Shown here: positions 24,436 to 33,499 of the stretch, one piece after another | How positions within the stretch are numbered: position 1 is the stretch's first letter | How the letters are laid out: the number at the start of each line of letters is the position of its first letter | Origin: Terriglobia bacterium | GTDB lineage: Bacteria > Acidobacteriota > Terriglobia > Terriglobales > Acidobacteriaceae | DNA: 64,000 nt | NCBI GenBank assembly: GCA_020073565.1 | Contig: JAIQEY010000017.1 | Span: forward strand, 38,682 to 102,681 | Direction: 5' to 3' | Notes under the pieces: model-generated | The model's input: only the letters and a program-made list of their open reading frames with translations | Database searches by the model: none | Told to the model about the DNA's origin: nothing | Program-made: the position numbers and the translations under genes

Positions 24436-25827
24436 ATGGCCTTTGACACCATCATCGTGAACGGTCGCGTAGCCACCGCGACCGACACTTATGCAAGCGA
24501 CGTCGCCATCAGCCAAGGCAAGATTTCCGCGATCGGGCAGAGCCTGCCCCGCGACAATGCCGGCACGATCATCGATGCGGCCGGAAAATATGTAATCCCC
24601 GGCGGCATCGACGTGCACACCCACCTCGACATGCCCTTCGGTGGGACCACCAGCGCGGATGACTTCGAAACCGGCACGCGCGCCGCCGCGTTCGGTGGCA
24701 CCACCACCCTGATCGACTTCGCCATCCAGTACAAAGGACAAACCCTGCGCACCGCGTTCGACACCTGGATGCAGAAGGCCTCCGGGAAGGCCGTCTGCGA
24801 TTATGCGTTTCACTGCATCATTACCGATTTGGCCGACGCTCAACTCGCCGAGATGAACGCCCTCGTGCGCGAAGGCGTTACCAGTTTCAAGATGTTCATG
24901 GCCTATCCCGGCGTCTTCATGCTCGATGACGCGAGCATCTTCAAGGCCCTTCGCACGACCGGTAGGAATGGCGGCCTCGTCTGCATGCACGCCGAGAACG
25001 GCGGTGCCATCGACGTGCTCGTGCAGCAGGCCTTGGCGGAGGGAAAGAAAGCACCGAAATATCACGCTCTGACTCGGCCCACAACCGCAGAAGCGGAAGC
25101 GACGTCGCGGGCAATTGCCCTGGCCGAGATGGCCGGAGCCCCGGTCTATATCGTGCACCTGAGCTGCAGCGACGCGCTTGAGAAAGTTCGTGAGGCCCGC
25201 GATCGCGGCCTTCCCGTGTACGCAGAGACCTGTCCTCAGTATTTATATCTTTCCATCGAGAATTTTGACGCGCCGGGTTTTGAAGGAGCCAAGTACGTCT
25301 TCACTCCCCCGCTGCGCGAGAAGTGGCACCAGGAAAAACTGTGGAACGGATTGAAACGAGATCATCTCCAAGTCGTTTCCACCGATCACTGCCCCTTCTG
25401 CTTTAAAGAGCAGAAAGAACTCGGGCGCGACGATTTCACCAAGATCCCGAATGGCGGCCCCGGCGTTGAGCATCGCCTGAGCCTGATCTATTCCGGCGGC
25501 GTTGCCCAGGACCGTTTCAATGTAAACAGGTTTGTGCAACTCGTCTCCACAGCTCCCGCCAAGCTCTTTGGACTGTATCCGCGCAAGGGCACCATCGCAG
25601 CGGGCAGTGACGCAGACCTGGTAATCTTCGACCCCAACCGCAAGCACACCATCAGCGCCAAGACGCACCACATGCGCGTCGATTATTCGATGTTCGAGGG
25701 AATCGAAGTAACCGGCATGCCAGACGTAGTGCTCTCGCGCGGCCGCGTGGTCGTGGAAGGCGATAAGTTCGTGGGGCGCGCTGGCGCGGGAGAGTTTCTG
25801 AAGAGATCGACCTATTCGCAGCAATAG
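24436..25827 (+). CDS. Dihydropyrimidinase / hydantoinase
   Basis: A 463-residue metal-dependent amidohydrolase opening the ring of 5,6-dihydrouracil (or hydantoins) to N-carbamoyl-beta-amino acids. Visible metal-site residues: GGIDVHTHLDMPFGG, the carboxylated lysine in TSFKMFMAYPG, HAENGGAID, YIVHLSCSDAL and VSTDHCPF. Substrate-loop elements (KYVFTPPLR, NGGPGVEHR) match dihydropyrimidinases. The ATG at 24436 follows GGAGAAGGA. It fits between the NCS1 importer and the beta-ureidopropionase-type amidase in the pathway, although it sits in a separate transcription unit divergent from the LLM oxidoreductase. Hydantoinase and dihydropyrimidinase cannot be separated by sequence, and here the context favours the latter. 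Confidence 0.93.
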   Translation: MAFDTIIVNGRVATATDTYASDVAISQGKISAIGQSLPRDNAGTIIDAAGKYVIPGGIDVHTHLDMPFGGTTSADDFETGTRAAAFGGTTTLIDFAIQYKGQTLRTAFDTWMQKASGKAVCDYAFHCIITDLADAQLAEMNALVREGVTSFKMFMAYPGVFMLDDASIFKALRTTGRNGGLVCMHAENGGAIDVLVQQALAEGKKAPKYHALTRPTTAEAEATSRAIALAEMAGAPVYIVHLSCSDALEKVREARDRGLPVYAETCPQYLYLSIENFDAPGFEGAKYVFTPPLREKWHQEKLWNGLKRDHLQVVSTDHCPFCFKEQKELGRDDFTKIPNGGPGVEHRLSLIYSGGVAQDRFNVNRFVQLVSTAPAKLFGLYPRKGTIAAGSDADLVIFDPNRKHTISAKTHHMRVDYSMFEGIEVTGMPDVVLSRGRVVVEGDKFVGRAGAGEFLKRSTYSQQ

Positions 25828-25857
25828 CTCTCCGCTCCGATGGCAGGAGAACTAAGC

Positions 25858-25938
25858 GCCGGAGGGACGATCCAGCTTGGCCCAGCGCTTCAGCGCTGGG
25901 GAGAGTGGAAGAAATCACGTAAGTCCCGGAGGGACGAC
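25858..25938. repeat. GC-rich compound repeat, copy 1
   Basis: A GCCGGAGGGACGA unit, then the palindrome CCCAGCGCTTCAGCGCTGGG (25881-25900), then AAGTCCCGGAGGGACGAC (25921-25938). The same order and spacing recur at 29996-30078. The rest of 25828-26213 holds no gene or convincing promoter that I can see. Confidence 0.8.
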
Positions 25939-26213
25939 CCAGGTCTAACGCACACCTTGGAAGCCCGCTCCGCCCAAAGCCTCATTTCGCGCACGGTTAG
26001 TGCAGTTAAACCCGTCGGCGCTGGTCACCTGCCTCTCCGCACATAAATCTTCTTTATCGCTCTCATAACTTTCATTTCTTAAAAGAAACTCCGATGCAAA
26101 GCAGAAAAAGTATGCGTTGGACGCGCGCCAATTCGACCGCTAAGGTCAACTTGCTGGCAGCGGAAGCGCACGGTCCTCCGTTGCACGCACCAGGGGAGAA
26201 AGAGGACAACCAA

Positions 26214-27545
26214 ATGAGGAATCGCACCCATCTCGGGGCTGCGGTGGTATTTGTAAGTTTTCTGCTAACGTCTTTAGGCCGTGCGCAGGAACCGGCAGCC
26301 GCGACCCCAACCAACGATGCAATCCTCCAGCACATGCAAGAACTGGAGCGGCAAGTCAAGGAACTGCAAACCGAAGTCGCCACCTTGAAAGGCGCTCCCG
26401 CAGCGACCGCAACCGCCGCACCGGCGGTCCCGCAAAGCAATCTCGTAAGCAGCGCATCCAGCGGCGCGGCGCCGGCGCCACCGTCTCTGGCGGGTCTGCT
26501 AGGGCCGACCTCGCTGAGCGGCTTCGTCGATGTATATTACGGCCAGAACTTCAACAATCCCTCAAACCGCTCCAACAGCCTGCGCTTCTTCGACGGCGCG
26601 ACCAACCAGTTCGGATTGAATTTGGTCGAACTGGTCGTCGATAAAGCTCCCGACCCATCGAACAGCCGCACCGGCTATCACGTCGCACTTGGCTTCGGAC
26701 AGGCCATGAACGCCGTCAACGGTTCGGAGCCGCAGGCCGGGCTGGGCTTCGACCAATACTTGAAGGAAGCCTATTTCTCCTATCTCGCGCCGGTCGGCAA
26801 GGGATTGCAGGTCGACGTGGGTAAGTTCGTGACCCCACATGGCGCCGAGGTCATCGAGACCAAGGACAACTGGAACTACTCGCGCGGCATCCTGTTTTCC
26901 TATGCCATTCCGTACTACCACTTCGGCATGCGAGCAAAGTACGCCTTCAACGACAAGTACTCGCTGAATGGTTTCTTCGTGAATGGCTGGAACAACGTCG
27001 TCGATAACAATACTGGGAAAACCTACGGTATCGGCTTCAACTGGAATCCCAACAAGAAATTCGGGATCGCCCAGAACTACATGGCGGGCCCGGAGCAGAA
27101 CGGCATCAACTCCACCTGGCGGCAGCTCAGCGACACGGTCATCAGTTATTCGCCCAACAGCAAGCTGTCGTTCATCGTCAACGGCGATTATGGACGCGGC
27201 GATCGGGTTGACTTAGGGGAAGGCCTTCTTTCGAAACCTGTGTACTGGACCGGGGTTGCGGGCTACATCAAGTACGCCTTCAACGGGACCTCGGCCTTCA
27301 GCACCCGCTATGAGTACTACAACGATCATGACGGGTTCACGACGGGCAGTCCAACGGGACTTCACTTCAACGAATTCACCACTACGTTCGAGCGGATCGT
27401 GGCGCACCACGTCATCAGCCGGTTCGAGTTCCGTCGTGACATGTCGAACGGAGACCCGTTCCTGAAAGGCACCACTCCGGTCGGCAGCCAGAACACCATG
27501 ACCGCCGGACTGGTGTATACGTTCGACAGCCGCGAGGGCAAATAG
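26214..27545 (+). CDS. OmpL-like beta-barrel porin
   Basis: A 443-residue outer-membrane protein. The ATG at 26214 follows GGGGAGAAAGAGG and starts a signal peptide (MRNRTHLGAAVVFVSF, cleaved near GRAQ). After it comes a short coiled coil (ILQHMQELERQVKELQTEVATLKG, seen in parts), a proline/alanine linker, and then alternating aromatic/polar strands ending in LVYTFDSREGK. The strand-rich body (SGFVDVYYGQNFN, VDVGKFVTPHGAEVIE) matches the putative beta-barrel porin-2/OmpL-like group. A helical trimerisation stalk before a barrel is also known in DcaP-type porins. It is followed by a small protein and an APC permease, a possible uptake route. Cargo unknown. Confidence 0.85.
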   Translation: MRNRTHLGAAVVFVSFLLTSLGRAQEPAAATPTNDAILQHMQELERQVKELQTEVATLKGAPAATATAAPAVPQSNLVSSASSGAAPAPPSLAGLLGPTSLSGFVDVYYGQNFNNPSNRSNSLRFFDGATNQFGLNLVELVVDKAPDPSNSRTGYHVALGFGQAMNAVNGSEPQAGLGFDQYLKEAYFSYLAPVGKGLQVDVGKFVTPHGAEVIETKDNWNYSRGILFSYAIPYYHFGMRAKYAFNDKYSLNGFFVNGWNNVVDNNTGKTYGIGFNWNPNKKFGIAQNYMAGPEQNGINSTWRQLSDTVISYSPNSKLSFIVNGDYGRGDRVDLGEGLLSKPVYWTGVAGYIKYAFNGTSAFSTRYEYYNDHDGFTTGSPTGLHFNEFTTTFERIVAHHVISRFEFRRDMSNGDPFLKGTTPVGSQNTMTAGLVYTFDSREGK

Positions 27546-27586
27546 GGATGAGACTCGCGCACGACACGCGGACTCGCGATGGTTTC

Positions 27587-27610
27587 GGGCAGCCGCAAGC
27601 TGGGCTGCCC
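27587..27610 (+). terminator. Hairpin after the porin gene
   Basis: GGGCAGCC (27587-27594) pairs perfectly with GGCTGCCC (27603-27610) around an 8-nt loop, 42 bp after the porin stop. No U-tract follows, so termination strength is uncertain. Confidence 0.45.
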
Positions 27611-27717
27611 GCGATATGGGGACTCGCGGCTGGAGCTCAAACCCAGATATCCCCTGGTGCCAGCGCTCTGGCCGCCCCCCACCAGCAATACGGTGGGCTC
27701 GCATACGGAGGGCTTGC

Positions 27718-27960
27718 TTGCTGACCAAATGGCTCGGTGTCCTCGAGGCGACAGTTTTGCTGGGCGGACTTGTGGGGTTGGTCGCGGGCATGTACTTGTT
27801 GGCGACCAGTCCGTTGCCTGGCGTGATGGTGGTCCTTGCCAGCCTGGCCTTGCTGCTGAGTTCGGTGGCAAAGCTGGGCGAGGCGCAGGAAGTACGACAA
27901 GAATCCGGCGAGGGCTGCGGGCGTTTCTCTCGCAGCCGCGCCGCAAGTTCCGGTAGGTAG
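27718..27960 (+). CDS. Small two-helix membrane protein
   Basis: An 80-residue protein starting at TTG 27718, chosen because CGGAGGGC ends 5 nt upstream; the frame is open further upstream but that part is compositionally unlike protein. Two hydrophobic helices (about 5-28 and 30-48, sequence TVLLGGLVGLVAGMYLLA and GVMVVLASLALLLSS) are followed by a charged, serine/arginine-rich tail. No family is recognised. It lies between the porin and the APC permease, 62 bp before the latter's start, which suggests an accessory role in that transport unit, but nothing in the sequence proves it. Confidence 0.5.
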   Translation: MLTKWLGVLEATVLLGGLVGLVAGMYLLATSPLPGVMVVLASLALLLSSVAKLGEAQEVRQESGEGCGRFSRSRAASSGR

Positions 27961-28022
27961 CAAGCACCCGAGCGAAGATGCTCAGATCGATGGTCGAAGA
28001 CGACGATTACAGGAGAACACTA

Positions 28023-29822
28023 ATGGCAGAGAACACAACCGAAATGAAACCGACCGTAGGCCTAACCGGTCTGACGATGAACGCAATGGCGCTGATCGCC
28101 CCTGGCGCCTTCCTTTGGCTCACTTTCTTTATCCAGGCAACCACGGGCGTCACCGGGCAATCCATGTGGATCGGCATCGTCGTCGCTTTGCTGCTTTGCC
28201 TGGCGACCGCTGTGTGCTACGCCGAAATGGCGAAGCTTTACCCCGGCACCGGAAGTTCCTACTACTTCGCGGAACAGTCTTTTCTGAATCACGAGAAGGT
28301 GTGGCGCTATGCCCGGATCTCGAAATTCATTGTCGGGTGGGCGTCGCATCTTTATTACTGGATCTATCCGGGTGTGATGGTCGGCGTCATGGGCATCCTG
28401 TGCGGATACCTGGTCGGGACGATTTGGCCGAACTTCATGAGTGCGTCGAACCCAGGTCCGGCGTTCATGATGTTGATCGCGATCATCTTCTCCTTTGGGG
28501 TTGCCTACATCGCGCACCGCGGCATTAACGGCTCGACGTCGGTGAATATCGCCATCAACGTCATCCAGATCAGCGCGCTGCTGGTGTTCTCGTTCTTCGC
28601 GCTCAGCTACCGAGTCAGTCACAAACCCGGAAGCGAGGCCTACCAGTTTGATTCGACCTCGGGCGACGCCTACAACTACGAGTTCGCCACCACCTCGCAG
28701 ATGGTCAACGGCACGGCCACGGATGTGGTGACGCGCGATGCCAACGGTGTGCCGCAACCGAAACTGGACGGCGCCGGAAAGCCCATGCCGTATCACATCA
28801 GCTATCCAACCACGGACGACAAGGGGGCCTTCCTGACCCACCCGAACGCCAAATCGGTGACAGGCATCCACAGTTTCGGCTGGGCGTTCATTCAGGCCAC
28901 CGTCGCGATTTTGATCCTCGTCGGATTTGAATCGGTGACAGCCATGGGAGGTGAGGCCAAAAACGCTAAGCGCGACGTGCCCATTGCAGTCATCACGTCG
29001 CTGCTCGTGCAGGGAGCGTTCTGCTATCTGATCGAATATTTTGCAGCAAACTACTTCCTGAACAGTGGCTACAGTATGGCAAATGCCTCAGCATCAGCCG
29101 CTCCGATTGGCGACATGATGGTGATCGTGGGCAACCACTTCTTCAACGGCCATGGCCACGCCTTCATGCTGATTGAGGCCTTCACCGTCTTCCTGGCCAT
29201 CATCGGCACCACCCTTTCCTGCATGAACACTGGCGCTCGCGTCACCTATGCCATGGGCAAAGACCAGGAAGCTCCCGAGCATTTTGGCATGCTGCATTCC
29301 AAGAACCTGACACCGCACCGGGCCATCTGGACGCTGGCGATCATTTCCGCGGTAGTGGGTTGTCTGGCCGTCTGCATGGCGTTCGGCGATGCCGGCGCTC
29401 CTGCCGACGCCACGATCCAGGGGCTGCCGCATGGCTTCTGGTCGAGCTTCGGATACACCACCCACGACAAAATGGCGGCCTTACCCAACTCTCTCCTCAC
29501 CGTCACGCTGGCCTCGAACTTCGGGACGTTCCTACTGTATGGGCTGAGTTGCATTATCTGCATCGTCGCCTATCACGGGCATCCGAAATTCAAGCTGGTT
29601 CGCCATCTCATCATTCCCATCTTCGGATTGTGCGCCAACCTGGCCTGTATGGCCTTCTATCTGATCGGGCCGTTTATGGGGTACGGCACGAAAATGGAGC
29701 CGTTGCTGGCCTTGGGCATCGCGCTGGTTTGGGGCATCTACGGCGGAATTTACTTCTTCCGTGTCAGCAAGACTACGGGACGTACCACGTTCGTCGAAAA
29801 CCGCGTGACCACGACCGCCTGA
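28023..29822 (+). CDS. APC-superfamily amino acid/polyamine permease with a long inserted loop
   Basis: A 599-residue transporter. AGGAGAACACTA places the start at 28023. The N-terminal VGLTGLTMNAMALIAPGAFLW and the YPGTGSSYYFAEQ and GFESVTAMGGEAKNAKRDVP blocks identify the amino acid-polyamine-organocation superfamily, with about twelve helices. Unusually, about 85 polar residues (about 197-285, rich in Tyr, Asp and Thr) separate two helices where most family members have a short loop. Position in the helix order suggests it faces the periplasm. It ends shortly before a hairpin terminator. It follows the porin and small membrane protein genes. Substrate unknown. Confidence 0.85.
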   Translation: MAENTTEMKPTVGLTGLTMNAMALIAPGAFLWLTFFIQATTGVTGQSMWIGIVVALLLCLATAVCYAEMAKLYPGTGSSYYFAEQSFLNHEKVWRYARISKFIVGWASHLYYWIYPGVMVGVMGILCGYLVGTIWPNFMSASNPGPAFMMLIAIIFSFGVAYIAHRGINGSTSVNIAINVIQISALLVFSFFALSYRVSHKPGSEAYQFDSTSGDAYNYEFATTSQMVNGTATDVVTRDANGVPQPKLDGAGKPMPYHISYPTTDDKGAFLTHPNAKSVTGIHSFGWAFIQATVAILILVGFESVTAMGGEAKNAKRDVPIAVITSLLVQGAFCYLIEYFAANYFLNSGYSMANASASAAPIGDMMVIVGNHFFNGHGHAFMLIEAFTVFLAIIGTTLSCMNTGARVTYAMGKDQEAPEHFGMLHSKNLTPHRAIWTLAIISAVVGCLAVCMAFGDAGAPADATIQGLPHGFWSSFGYTTHDKMAALPNSLLTVTLASNFGTFLLYGLSCIICIVAYHGHPKFKLVRHLIIPIFGLCANLACMAFYLIGPFMGYGTKMEPLLALGIALVWGIYGGIYFFRVSKTTGRTTFVENRVTTTA

Positions 29823-29847
29823 CCTCACACGCAGGCGGGGAGGGTGG

Positions 29848-29875
29848 AGCCTGGCAGCCGCAGGGTTGCCAGGCT
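29848..29875 (+). terminator. Hairpin terminator after APC permease
   Basis: AGCCTGGCA (29848-29856) pairs exactly with TGCCAGGCT (29867-29875) and is followed by TTCGTCT, 26 bp past the stop codon. Confidence 0.55.
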
Positions 29876-29995
29876 TTCGTCTGTCGGTGAGAATTAGCAG
29901 GCTGAGGAGGAAATCTGTTGTGTGGCCGCAGCTTCTGAAGTGCGCGTGAGAACTCGTTTTACGCAAACCCGGAAGAACGAAACGCGTTGAAACCC

Positions 29996-30078
29996 AGCCC
30001 CGGAGGGGCGTCTGCCAATAGCCCGGCGCTTCAGCGCCGGGAAACGTGGGAGCCCTCAGCAAGTCCCGGAGGGACGAC
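29996..30078. repeat. GC-rich compound repeat, copy 2
   Basis: AGCCCCGGAGGGGCG (29996-30010), palindrome CCCGGCGCTTCAGCGCCGGG (30022-30041) and AAGTCCCGGAGGGACGAC (30061-30078) repeat the layout of 25858-25938. The remaining part of 29876-30208 shows no gene. Confidence 0.8.
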
Positions 30079-30208
30079 TGACGCTCTCACGTACACTCTG
30101 AAAGGGGCTGTTGAAAAGCGTGCGAGTCACATCATCGCCAAGGCGATGACCGGATACGGATCTCGGAGCGGCATTCCGGCAGCATTTGTCCGTATACTTC
30201 GCTCTTGT

Positions 30209-31009
30209 ATGTTAGACCTAGAATTCTCCGAACTCTCCGATCCCGGCCGAGTGCGCACGCGCAACGAGGACTACCTCGGCCACGTCACTCCCGGTTCTCC
30301 CGCACAAGCTCGCTCGCACGGCTGGATCTTCGCTCTCGCCGACGGTGTCGGAGGACAGCGCCAGGGCGAGGTCGCTTCCCGCGCGGCCGTCCAGGAAGTG
30401 CTCGCCGGATTCCGGCGGGCCAAGGAGATGGCTCTCCACAAAGACTTGCTCACGCAGCTTGTGCAAGCCGCCAACGCCCGCGTCTGCGAAGCCGAAGCGA
30501 TCTCGGGCCCCTCCGGCGCGGGAATGGCATCGACCATCGTAGTGTGCGGAGTGCGATTCGACCGAGCCACGGTGGCCCACGTCGGCGATTCGCGTTGTTA
30601 CCTCCTGCGCGGCAATGAAGCGCGGCCCATTACCCGCGATCACACCGTCGCCGCTGAGCAAGCGCGCATCGGCTTGCTCTCCGCCGAAGAGGTCGCGGAA
30701 TCGACCACCCGCAATGTTCTCACGCGCTCGCTCGGCGCCAACCTTTTCGTCAATATCGAAATCGATGAGGTCCAGTTGCTGCCGGGCGACGTGCTCCTGC
30801 AGTGCTCCGACGGCTTGCACGGCGCGGTTAGCGCGCCGGAAATGGCTCAGACCGTGGGCCGGCACCGGGATCTGAGCGTTGCCGCCCGCGAACTCGTCTC
30901 CAGCGCCAACGACCAGGACGGCAGCGATAACATCAGCGTGCAACTCATCCGCATCCGCAGCGTCGAACGCATGGGAATGTACCGGGGCCGCCCTTATAAA
31001 CTCCGCTGA
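30209..31009 (+). CDS. PP2C-family protein serine/threonine phosphatase
   Basis: A 266-residue, soluble, metal-dependent phosphatase. All PP2C motifs are visible: RTRNEDYLG, FALADGVGGQRQGEVASRAA, VAHVGDSRCYLLR, TRDHTV, LLQCSDGLHG and DGSDNISVQLI, with the metal-binding aspartates intact. The ATG at 30209 has no evident ribosome site, but TATACT lies 10 bp upstream (30193-30198), so a very short leader or leaderless transcript is possible. The upstream open frame crosses the repeat at 29996 and is not believable as protein. It is followed after 78 bp by a Ser/Thr kinase gene, so the two probably act on common substrates. Confidence 0.9.
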   Translation: MLDLEFSELSDPGRVRTRNEDYLGHVTPGSPAQARSHGWIFALADGVGGQRQGEVASRAAVQEVLAGFRRAKEMALHKDLLTQLVQAANARVCEAEAISGPSGAGMASTIVVCGVRFDRATVAHVGDSRCYLLRGNEARPITRDHTVAAEQARIGLLSAEEVAESTTRNVLTRSLGANLFVNIEIDEVQLLPGDVLLQCSDGLHGAVSAPEMAQTVGRHRDLSVAARELVSSANDQDGSDNISVQLIRIRSVERMGMYRGRPYKLR

Positions 31010-31087
31010 TACACTAGGGTGTACGGCGCGTACCATCTTTACGCTTTTCTTACGAAAATTTTGCCATGATGGCTCTACAAAGGCTTG

Positions 31088-32104
31088 ATGGGGGTTAGCC
31101 GCTTGCAGAGCACCTTCGATACAGATCTTCTCACCATGACCGTACTTCACGCCGGCGACCAACTCGATCACTATCGCATCGATAGCCTCGCTGCCCGCAG
31201 TGGCATGGCCTCCATCTTCCGAGCCACCGACCTTGACAACGGCCGCCAGGTCGCGATCAAGATTCCCCACCCCGAGGTGGAGAGCGACCCAGCCCTGTTC
31301 GATCGCTTTCGCCGCGAAGAAGATATCGGCAAGATGATGGATCACCCCGGCGTCATGAAGGTCTTTGCCGACGGCGACCGCAGCCAGGTCTACATGGTGA
31401 TGGAGTGGGTGGAAGGACGCCTGCTGCGAAAAATCATCAGCGAACTGCATACGCTGCCGGTCGAGCGCACCATCCGCATCACGCTCCGCATTCTCGATGC
31501 ACTCGACTACATTCATTCGCGCGGCGTCGTGCATCGCGACCTCAAGCCGGAAAATGTCATGGTCGACGAGCACGACAACATCAAGCTCATCGACTTCGGC
31601 ATCGCCGGCAACGCCGGCGCCCGCCGGATCACCTTTGCCAAGTTCTCTCCGACGATGGGCACTCCGGACTACATTTCGCCGGAACAGGTCAAAGGTCAGC
31701 GAGGGGACGCGCGCAGCGATCTCTACGCGCTCGGCGTGATGTTCTATGAAATGTTGACCGGCAAAGTACCGTTTTCAGGCGCGAATCCTTTCCTGATCAT
31801 GAACGATCGCCTGCTGAACAACCCCGTTCCGCCGCGCGAAATCGATCCCACCATCACCCCGCAATTACAGGAGATCATCTATCGCGCCTTGGAACGCGAG
31901 CCTAAGAACCGCTATGCCAGCGCCCGCGACTTTGCCCGCGACCTCGAACACCCCGACCAGGTCGGAACCACCGAGCGCCCGGAATTTCACAACTGGAAAG
32001 ATCGCCGCACGCCGTGGGCGAAGAAGGCCCTCTTCTACGCGCTGATGGCCCTGATCCCCATTGTGATTTTCGGACTCCTGCTCTACGTGGCCCGCCACAG
32101 CTAA
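31088..32104 (+). CDS. Membrane-anchored Ser/Thr protein kinase (Hanks type)
   Basis: A 338-residue kinase. The ATG at 31088 follows AAAGG; an ATG at 31136 would still keep the whole kinase domain. The catalytic core (about 25-285) has a modified glycine loop (RSGMASIFRA), the ATP lysine in VAIKIPHPEVE, HRDLKPENVM, IDFGIAG and the SPEQ activation-segment block. A single helix near the C-terminus (ALFYALMALIPIVIFGLLLYVA) is followed by only four residues, so no external sensor domain exists. Signals must be received by partners or by the cytoplasmic part. The PP2C gene upstream makes a kinase/phosphatase couple. Confidence 0.92.
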   Translation: MGVSRLQSTFDTDLLTMTVLHAGDQLDHYRIDSLAARSGMASIFRATDLDNGRQVAIKIPHPEVESDPALFDRFRREEDIGKMMDHPGVMKVFADGDRSQVYMVMEWVEGRLLRKIISELHTLPVERTIRITLRILDALDYIHSRGVVHRDLKPENVMVDEHDNIKLIDFGIAGNAGARRITFAKFSPTMGTPDYISPEQVKGQRGDARSDLYALGVMFYEMLTGKVPFSGANPFLIMNDRLLNNPVPPREIDPTITPQLQEIIYRALEREPKNRYASARDFARDLEHPDQVGTTERPEFHNWKDRRTPWAKKALFYALMALIPIVIFGLLLYVARHS

Positions 32105-32254
32105 AACCGGTTCATAATCAATGCACCCCGATGACTGTTGATTTCGAGTAGCTTGGCCAGGAACTCGCGTGCGTCATTTTCGATGACGCCCAGGGACCGA
32201 CGAAACCCCGGAACAAGTGTTCATCACGGGATGTACTATGCTGATCGAAACCAG

Positions 32255-33499
32255 ATGGCGCTTCTACCCACCAATACGCTTCCCGACGTTCAGACGGCGG
32301 CTGCGTACGCAATCTTCCTTGCTAGTTATCTGGTGTTTGCGCTGGGGAAGTTTCCCGGAATGAAGATCGACCGGCCCGGGGCAGCGATCATCGGCGCTGT
32401 CTTGTTGTTCGCCTTCCGCGTTGTGCATCCGGCCGAGGCGTTGCGCTTCATCGACTTCAGCACTCTCGTTTTGTTGTTCTCCATGATGCTCATCGTTGGC
32501 AACCTCCACTTGGTCGGCTTCTTCGAGTGGATCGCCGAGCTTGCTATCCAGCGCCTCCACCCGCGCCACCTTCTGCCAACCGTGATTGCCACCAGCGGAA
32601 TGCTCTCGGCTATTTTCGTCAACGACATCATCTGCCTCGTGATGGTCCCTTTCGTGCTCACGGTCACTCGCCGAATGCGTGTTCCGGCGCTGCCCTACCT
32701 GCTGGCAGTAGCCACAGCGTCGAACATCGGAAGCGTGGCCACGATCACCGGCAATCCACAGAACATGCTGATCGGATCCTTTTCCCGCATCGGCTACCGC
32801 GATTTTCTGTTTCACCTGGGCCCTGTCGCCGGGGTCGGGCTCCTGATTGACTGGGCGGTGCTCCACTGGCTCTACCTGCGCGCACCGGGAGCGGACGCAT
32901 TGGTCGCAGAAGCAGTACCCGCACCGCTGAAGATGCCTCAGATGTGGAAGACGGTCGGGGTCATGGCCCTTGTGGTGGTGGGATTCTTTGCTGGCGTGTC
33001 GCCGGCCATGATCTCGGCACTGGGTGCGGCCATTCTGCTGATCGGGCGAACGCTAGAACCACGCAGGCTCTACGACCAGATCGACTGGGGCCTGCTGGTC
33101 TTCTTCATTGGCCTGTTTCTGATCGTCGGCGGCGCGGAGAACGCGGGACTCACCAATCGTCTGCTGGATTTTGCTACCCACTGGAATCTCCAACACGCTG
33201 CCAGCTTCACTGTGGTTACGGCTGCGCTGTCCAATCTTCTCAGCAATGTCCCGGCCGTTATGCTTCTGAAGTCCCTCATCCCGGGATTCGCCGCCCCACA
33301 CAGGGCTTGGCTGATCCTGGCCATGGCTAGCACGCTGTCGGGAAATCTCACCATCACCGGCTCGGTGGCCAACATCATCGTGGTAGAGCGGGCCCGGCCC
33401 GACGTAGTCATTGGTTTCCGCGAATATTTTCGCGCCGGCTTGCCCATCACCTTGGCGACTCTGTTCTTCGGTTGGGCGTGGCTCTCGTGGGTCCGATAG
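32255..33499 (+). CDS. ArsB/NhaD-like (ion transporter superfamily) anion permease
   Basis: About 414 residues with ten to twelve hydrophobic helices. SGMLSAIFVNDIICLVMVPFVL and the second-half counterpart LSNLLSNVPAVMLL are the paired helix-breaking segments of the ion transporter superfamily, with ATASNIGSVATITGNPQNMLIG and GNLTITGSVANIIVVE as repeated substrate/cation loops. This points to the ArsB/NhaD/DASS group; arsenite, sodium/proton or dicarboxylate transport cannot be distinguished. The start is unsure: ATG 32255 or 32231, neither with a good ribosome site. The gene stands alone after the kinase gene. A separate Acr3 arsenite exporter at 58 kb makes an arsenite role here less likely. 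Confidence 0.8.
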   Translation: MALLPTNTLPDVQTAAAYAIFLASYLVFALGKFPGMKIDRPGAAIIGAVLLFAFRVVHPAEALRFIDFSTLVLLFSMMLIVGNLHLVGFFEWIAELAIQRLHPRHLLPTVIATSGMLSAIFVNDIICLVMVPFVLTVTRRMRVPALPYLLAVATASNIGSVATITGNPQNMLIGSFSRIGYRDFLFHLGPVAGVGLLIDWAVLHWLYLRAPGADALVAEAVPAPLKMPQMWKTVGVMALVVVGFFAGVSPAMISALGAAILLIGRTLEPRRLYDQIDWGLLVFFIGLFLIVGGAENAGLTNRLLDFATHWNLQHAASFTVVTAALSNLLSNVPAVMLLKSLIPGFAAPHRAWLILAMASTLSGNLTITGSVANIIVVERARPDVVIGFREYFRAGLPITLATLFFGWAWLSWVR

